A stretch of DNA of 64,000 bases, taken from NCBI RefSeq assembly GCF_050436995.1, contig NC_134756.1:9238001-9302000 (forward strand), written 5' to 3'. The translations under genes and the position numbers were made by a program. Every line of letters starts with the position of its first letter. Position 1 is the stretch's first letter. The notes under the pieces are model-generated. The model had not been told where the DNA came from. It ran no database searches and saw only the letters and a program-made list of their open reading frames with translations. Source of the DNA: Anticarsia gemmatalis. Taxonomy: Eukaryota > Arthropoda > Insecta > Lepidoptera > Erebidae. Of this stretch, positions 58,017 to 64,000 are shown one piece after another.

Positions 58017-60394
58017 AACATCCCAATAGCATTCTGCCTGATCGATAATCGAATCGATGTATCGGAATCGTATACACTTTTGTCCAGAAGTTTTCGATAA
58101 AGAGTACATTTATGTAAACTGTTTAAAGTATCAATGGGGCCAAATAAGAAGAATGTGACCTAAACGACGGTGAAAAATAATCTAGAATCTTTCTTTTAGT
58201 TGGCACGATTAGTTAAGAACAAGTCACAAACTCTACCACTTTACGATAGCATCAGATCAGATAAGAATTTCATAACATTTGTATTTAAATTACATCTCAT
58301 TATAAGAATAAAATTATTTTGAGCTCAAACGTATTTTAGATGTCATATTACTTTGTAACGAAACGACAACGCACTGCATGTCAAATAAATAAATGACAAC
58401 TTGAAGATAAGAATTCGTTAAAAAATTGTATAATGAATCACGAAATAAATGAAAAATATTCACAATGTTATTAATGAGAAAGTTCAAAATGTTTGTACGT
58501 CGATCAGACCAAAAATTGCTAAACGGATTTTGATGAAACTTAGTAGCGTTGTTGTAGCTTATGTGTCTGAATAACACATAGGCTATGGTAATCCTTATAT
58601 TTGCCGGTGGTTTTGCCCGTGTCATAACTATAGTCCATGTTGACGAAGGAGCATATAAGAGCCAGTAAATAAAAAAGGTAAATTACGTATGAGATAAAAA
58701 TAACATAATCATTCAAGAACGCTTTTCTAGATCCTTTTTTGGGAACAGAACTGACCTTGCCAGTAATAAAACTACGAAAACACGACATTATCTATTCCGC
58801 CTTGAAAATAGACAGCTAAAACAATTACTTTGAAATAAAAGGTTTGTGAAGAGAGTGTGAGGGAGGTAGTAAGTAACCGAATAGCAGTGACTTACGAGTT
58901 ACGATAAAGGTAGGGCTTACAAGTGAAATTTGTGGACTAGACTGTAGACGCCACTTAAATGTTCTCGTTCAGGAACTGCCGCAATGAAATATATATGCAA
59001 ATCTTTACATTTGTGAGTTTTTTGCGTAAGTTAAGTTTAAGAATGAAGTTTTGATGATGTTTTGATTCAATAAAAGATTAAAACCTTCCGCTTCGATGTT
59101 TAATGTGTAGGTAAGTTTTTCATAGGTTCGTTTCTAAAATTTAAGAGTTATTTAGCCAATAGAAAACTGTTGGATTAATAATATCAGTTCAGGTAATAAT
59201 TTCAGGCAATGCTTAATAACTTGCGAAATGATTAGTAATAAGTATCAGACGAACAAAAACGAAAAATTAAAAAAATAGGTTTTTGGCGTTAAAACATGTC
59301 AATTTTATCAGGTAGATATAGAAACAATCCTAGACTAGCTAATTGCCTAATTCAACTACTACCACGATAGTTGCATCGTTGCATGAAAACGAGTATTAGC
59401 TTACATATCGTGTAGGGAGTTATTGGTCTCACGCGTTCACATTATTGTTCACTGTTACAATGTTTATAGTGCCCGCATGTTGACGACACCCTAACCGTAG
59501 CTTTGCAAGGGAGAGGGAGTCACAAAGCACGGTAAGACTTATAGCTGCAAATATAGCGCAGTAAAATGTACAATACTGATACCTTAGTCAAGATATTAAA
59601 TAGAATAGAAGTAGAATTGCTAAAATCTTACTTAAAATAATAATAATATGCCATATTAGACCATAGGCCTTATTTGGGCTACTTACCTTGCTTTACTAGG
59701 TATGCACTATATGATTTTTATTTTATTTTTACCTGAATTCTTCGAGAATGTGGTCCGTTTGCGTAGAATGTGGTCCCTGAACAGCATTTAATTTTTCCTT
59801 AAAACTATCTTTATGATTAAAGAACGCATTACAAGAATTCTAACCACCATTTTTTACATACTTATTATATATATATGTACATTTAATATGACGAAAATCC
59901 ACAGCAATGGAATTCGAACCATTTCTCTACATCTATTTCAAAACAAGTAAGTTTCCAATAACTGATCCAACCCACACTTAGCTTATATGTATAAAGATCT
60001 TTATATGATATAGATAAGTATGTATGTATTATATTATAATCAAAGGTAAAGTTTATATGATGCAATGTTCGGTAGATGTTTAAGCAGTCGTCAGGTAGGG
60101 TTTGGTCCGTCATGCAAGGTCACCGGCACAATAATAGGATATTTGTAAACAGTTAGACGATGGCCCGCACTGTCCTTTGTTTAGTTCAGGTAGATATCCG
60201 GTCTTGTATGATGTGTGCTCACCGCGCAGATACACGTAATGCAGCTGATGAAATATAATGATAATAATATGTATAGTTGGGTTATATTGCGTATTCGCTA
60301 CTTGGTAAAGTTTAAGGCCTCCACCACTCCTGTAGCTCAATTCGAGAAATTTTGTATGAAAATCTGATCAGCGCCTTTAATGGTCGCCGTGGGA
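58017..60394. other. Non-coding, one repeat-like phrase
   Basis: At about 58510-58560 the phrase GCTAAACGGATTTTGATGAAACTTAG resembles a Helitron or LINE 3' part. The frames at 58314-58625 (103 codons, minus), 58540-58788, 59883-60113 and 60110-60340 have no recognisable features. GGAATTCGAACCAT near 59910 resembles a B box but has no partner A box. Confidence 0.45.
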
Positions 60395-60560
60395 ACTATT
60401 TTGACAGTACATTTTAAATGTCAAACTCGATAGTCGACAGTATCTATCTACTGTAGAGAATCTTGTTACAGATGGTTAAACAGTTGTTTCATACATTTCT
60501 GGCACTTTACTAAGCAGATAGTTTATGACACATATTCATATGCTGTGAGACTGTCCCTAA
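60395..60560 (+). repeat. Interspersed repeat (TTTGACAGT family), fullest copy
   Basis: Runs through ATTTTGACAGTACATTTTAAATG, CTCGATAGTCGACAGT, GATGGTTAAACAGTTGTTTC, GGCACTTTACTAAGCAGATAG and CATATTCATATGC. The sections match 41498-41590 and 13893-13966. It contains ACTCGATAGTCGA as an internal near-palindrome. Class unknown. Confidence 0.5.
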
Positions 60561-62384
60561 GGCTCGCGTTGTATAAGTGTATGTTGCCGGTAGTTATACT
60601 CGATTGGATGTTTGTTAAAAACCTTTTGCGTTCTATTTTCTCTTTCCAGTTAATGATCTAAAGCTATAACAAATTATTAGAATTTAATATAATGTTAAAT
60701 CATGAAACGATTATTGACATAAAAAATAACAAACCAATTTTTTTTTTCCTATATGAACATGGATTTTGCAAAATACTTAAATTTACTCACAAAACGCTTT
60801 TACTTCGCTCTAACTTATATCGTACTAATTTAACGGATCGAAGAAGACAGACATGTTAGTTTTTTGGTCTTAGGACAAGGATTTAACGTCCAGACGCAAT
60901 TAAAAAGCTTCCAGACGACAAAAAAGATAACCCTCTAAGGTCAAATTGTACTAATTACCTACTAGACGAATTGTAAAAACATTTAACGAATAGTTGATCC
61001 TAGGATCTTATTTTTTTACTATCGTTCGCGGAGATGTCGAAGAACTAAATAGCTTAAGTTTATACTCGGGCTAAAAACGAACTCTATAGAAAATTTCGTC
61101 AGTATCGGTGTAGCCGTTTAGCTGTAAAAGCATAACAGACACAAGACTACCGTTTATAATATTATTTTATGAAGTAACATTCAAAGCCAAGCTGTAAACG
61201 CTTTCGAAACCATCGATCGCTATATTTTTATTAAAATGTTGCTATTAAAAGTTCGTGTTATTAAACTGGTGTTCTCGGTTTAAGCTCCTATTTTTGCAAT
61301 TTTACTCTTACATACGATAACAACTGTCCCAAAGGGACGGACTCTTATTAAAATATACGCAACATTAAAAGCTCGTGTTACAGTCGAAGCTCTGTTACAA
61401 ATTGTAAGTCGTTTCAAGGTTAAAGCACTTCCAGTTTTTTGTTTATGATTTTAATTTAAGTTGACTGTAGACTAGCATAAAATGCACGTAACAATAAAAA
61501 TAAAATTGTATTTATCATGTTGTATATATAAAAACCGTTACGTCATCACTTTTATAAGTTTTCATTAAAAGTATTTATTGAAAGGTATTTCAATAACATT
61601 CTTTTTAGAATATACCTAATTGGACTGTCCAACTAAAATATCTTTTGGCCCAACTAAAGGATACAATTAGTAATGTGTCGGTTTTTAACCCTTAATTATA
61701 CATTAGAAATCCCACAGAGGTTAACGTTTGAATATTATTCTCTTTTTACTTAGTTCGCATTGCAATACGTCGATGAAGAACGGAGAAGCAGAAACTAGTG
61801 GTAAACAAAAAGCCCAGGGCCATCTAGGGCGAGCACGCGACACCTCCAACCGATTGTATGTTAACCTAAACCTATAAACAGCTGCTTTTCATTCCACGCG
61901 AGTGACAATGCAGCTAACGGGGAATTCGGTTTGACACTTATATCAGACTACTAAGTAGTACGAGACGTATAAATTGTTGATAATAGCGAGGTTAATGACT
62001 GGAAGTAATTGAAATTGAGGAAGAAAATTTGTCATGATTAAAGAAACTCTAGTTTATTTTTGTGCTGAATGTGGTTGTACTATTGAAGGACGAAGATGGA
62101 GAGTAAAAAAATCAAGATTTTCAAGTGATTGAATAAATATCAGGTTAATATTTATACCTTTACATCAATGGGTAAGAATAAAATAACTTAAAAATTGTAA
62201 AATACTAATATAAATCAGCGAATTATTTAGAAAAGAAGCCAAGGCCATGGAGTTTGTGATTTAGTTTTTTTTTATTGATAATATTCTGTTTTGAGTCCCA
62301 CTGCTGGGCAAAGGCGGGAATTCGAATTACAGCCTTTAAAACTTACGAGTAGGTATAAGGTGCTATACCGGATTTATAGAGGCG
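60561..62384. other. Non-coding, nothing definite
   Basis: Contains a LINE-tail-like phrase at 61085-61145 (AATTTCGTCAGTATCGGTGTAGCCG) and two similar 18-mers exactly 120 bases apart (61243 and 61363, ATTAAAAG-T/C-TCGTGTTA). Near 62290 GAGTCCCACTGCTGGGCAAAGGC is a phrase seen in lepidopteran LINE copies, here isolated. Confidence 0.45.
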
Positions 62385-62476
62385 CTTTCGTTTGTCTATG
62401 TCGCATGGGTATGTCTATGTCGTTATAGGTTTGTCTATGGCACATAGAGTTACAGACTTCTGTATCTCTATGTGCC
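62385..62476. repeat. Tandem TGTCTATG block ending in a near-perfect palindrome
   Basis: Three imperfect units around TTTGTCTATGTCGCAT (62390-62440) run into a 38-base foldback, 62439-62476. Its outer arms, GGCACATAGAG and CTCTATGTGCC, are perfect, a second pair (ACAGA/TCTGT) lies inside, and the loop is two bases. Confidence 0.6.
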
Positions 62477-64000
62477 TTAACAGACCCTTGATATCTACAT
62501 TGTTGTATAAATAAACCATGTCCATATTATCTGGTTTTCACAGTACAACTCTGTTATTGTTTGTACACATGGTGTTGGAGATAAGCGCTATATTATCTGT
62601 CTAAACATCATGTCAATGTGCATCCTTATCAGCAAGACCTGCCTATGGGGAATAATATCAACTTTTACAAGTTTTTATATTTTTAAAACTGTTTTGTAAT
62701 ATGGGTTTTAAATACGACATTTTTTTTTCTGTTCGTGTAGTAAGGGTTTTAAATAAAAAAAACGTTGTTGTCTTTGGTAATGACGCACCATGTTGAACCA
62801 TAGTTTTAAACTAAATTGTGGTGTTTTTTTTAATAAACGTTTTGTTAAAATGTTATAGGTATTGCATGTCTTTCATACATTTTAATTTTGTAATTTTAAG
62901 TAAGAAAATGATAGTAGTTAAGTACTTATTTTGTTTCAAGATAATTATCACTTCGCACTTCTTACTGGTAAAAATAGACCATAAAAAAGTAAGTGCGTGA
63001 AATGTTTACACGTGAAATGTTTCCCAATTGCGTATAAAAATAGTATTCTTTAAAATATCATGTTTTTTTAATAAAATAAGTAACACCTGCAAAAAAGTAG
63101 CAGCCGTGGTAGGTGTTTGTATTCTAAATTACTATCTTAACGCTTACAAGAAATAAAAGCGTACTTAAGTATTAAAAAAACCAAAGGTATTATCAAAAAA
63201 TTCACTTAAAAGCGAAACTAGTCACAAAACTAAACAATTTGTAAGAGAGTTTGACCAGAAAACACGTTTCTTTCTACTTTCTTAAAAAACTACACTACGA
63301 ATCCTAACAATTCCTAAACACAATGTCTATCAATAAGGAAACGTTTCTTAAAACGCGTTCCATTATAAATGCAGCGAGGGTAGTTGCGTAGTAAAATGAC
63401 ATAGTGATTGGTTGTCAGCCCCTAGTGAAGCTTGCCCCCGGACGACGCCTGTAGCATGCCGCGATAAGCAGGTGTTGCCGCACTCATTTTATTTTATTTT
63501 CAACTTGAACCGCTCGCATATTATCACGTTTTACTTGAATTTTAGTTCCAAAGAACACTTTCAAGTATTGAAGTGGAACTGATAGTTAATTAGATTGCTA
63601 ATTGCGAATATTGAGACTCTTCTTTCTAATATTGGTCGAGTAGAACTACTAGATGATTGATTCGTGTTTAAATCTCGTTGTTTACTCCAAAATTCCTATC
63701 TAAAATAAATCATAGCGTAACAAAGGAATGCGTCTAGTGTGAACAAGATTAAAATACTTCGCAACCATGAACAGAATGTTTTTATAAGCTACTAATAATT
63801 ATGTGGTCATTCTTATCTAAACTGATAAAATCTTGCCAACAAAAGTGATAAAATAATTCCTTCAATGATAAACAAGAACAAACTTGCGGCGCGCCGTGTG
63901 AAACCGAAGTTTCTTTGAATCTAGATTTATGAGTGTGTCAATAGAGAGCAAATGGAGATGCATTGAACACTGTTCATCTTGTTTCGGGGTGCTAAGAGGC
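62477..64000. other. Non-coding, nothing definite
   Basis: AT-rich to the end of the window. The 60-codon plus frame at 62818-63000 is AT-rich noise. A GC-richer phrase near 63430-63480 (CCCCCGGACGACGCCTG) has no further structure. Confidence 0.5.

Noticed and set aside
58314..58625. 103-codon minus frame
   Set aside because: No domain; overlaps a repeat-like phrase and another minus frame in a different register.
59905..59920. B-box-like GGAATTCGAACC near 59910
   Set aside because: No A box at a suitable distance and no SINE body found around it.
1..64000. CRISPR arrays, operons or bacterial insertion sequences
   Set aside because: No regularly spaced repeats, no closely packed long frames and no ribosome-binding patterns; the sequence is clearly eukaryotic.

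Overview
This window looks like moth or butterfly (Lepidoptera) nuclear DNA. It is AT-rich, has no prokaryotic gene organisation, and contains no convincing host protein-coding gene. The lineage call rests on several repeat families I recognise as typical of lepidopteran genomes: Lep1-like non-autonomous Helitrons, a second Helitron family with the terminal GTCGGGTCCGCTAG, and several tRNA-derived SINE families. Nearly all open frames are under 100 codons, overlap on both strands, and lack recognisable domains. The segment reads as intergenic DNA or a very long intron.

Layout: 0-8 kb is mostly unassigned, with two tRNA-SINE remnants (3.9 and 4.4 kb) and one interspersed repeat. A transposon cluster lies at 8.4-9.7 kb. 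From 10 to 26 kb there are scattered Helitron and other repeat fragments, a perfect inverted-repeat ecdysone-response-like site (17.27 kb), an isolated GC-rich, G4-prone block (18.1 kb) and a TG microsatellite (23.25 kb). From 26 to 34 kb there are further SINE, LINE-tail and Helitron copies plus two copies of one foldback MITE. CpG-rich islands stand out at about 24.3, 33.4 and 40.1 kb.

Two DNA transposons with definable ends are the most informative parts. (1) A pogo/Tigger-like element (37466-39246) has TA flanks, imperfect terminal inverted repeats, a 55-codon remnant carrying a Psq-type helix-turn-helix, a decayed DDE region, and 13 dispersed copies or near-copies of GCGTCCA/TGGACGC. (2) A MULE-type element (43467-45147) has perfect 17-bp terminal inverted repeats and a perfect 8-bp target duplication. 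It encodes a 192-residue FLYWCH-finger protein whose downstream transposase region is decayed. A 266-bp Lep1 Helitron is nested inside it and supplies the stop codon of the open frame.

The distal part (45-64 kb) continues with SINEs, a second Helitron type (51.03 kb), a hAT MITE with a perfect 8-bp target duplication (57.29 kb), a perfect 21-bp stem hairpin (55.85 kb) and a tandem/foldback block (62.4 kb). I see no defence system, gene cluster or other multigene system. The interest is in transposon architecture and a few candidate regulatory sites. Family names come from memory of repeat sequences, not from a search.
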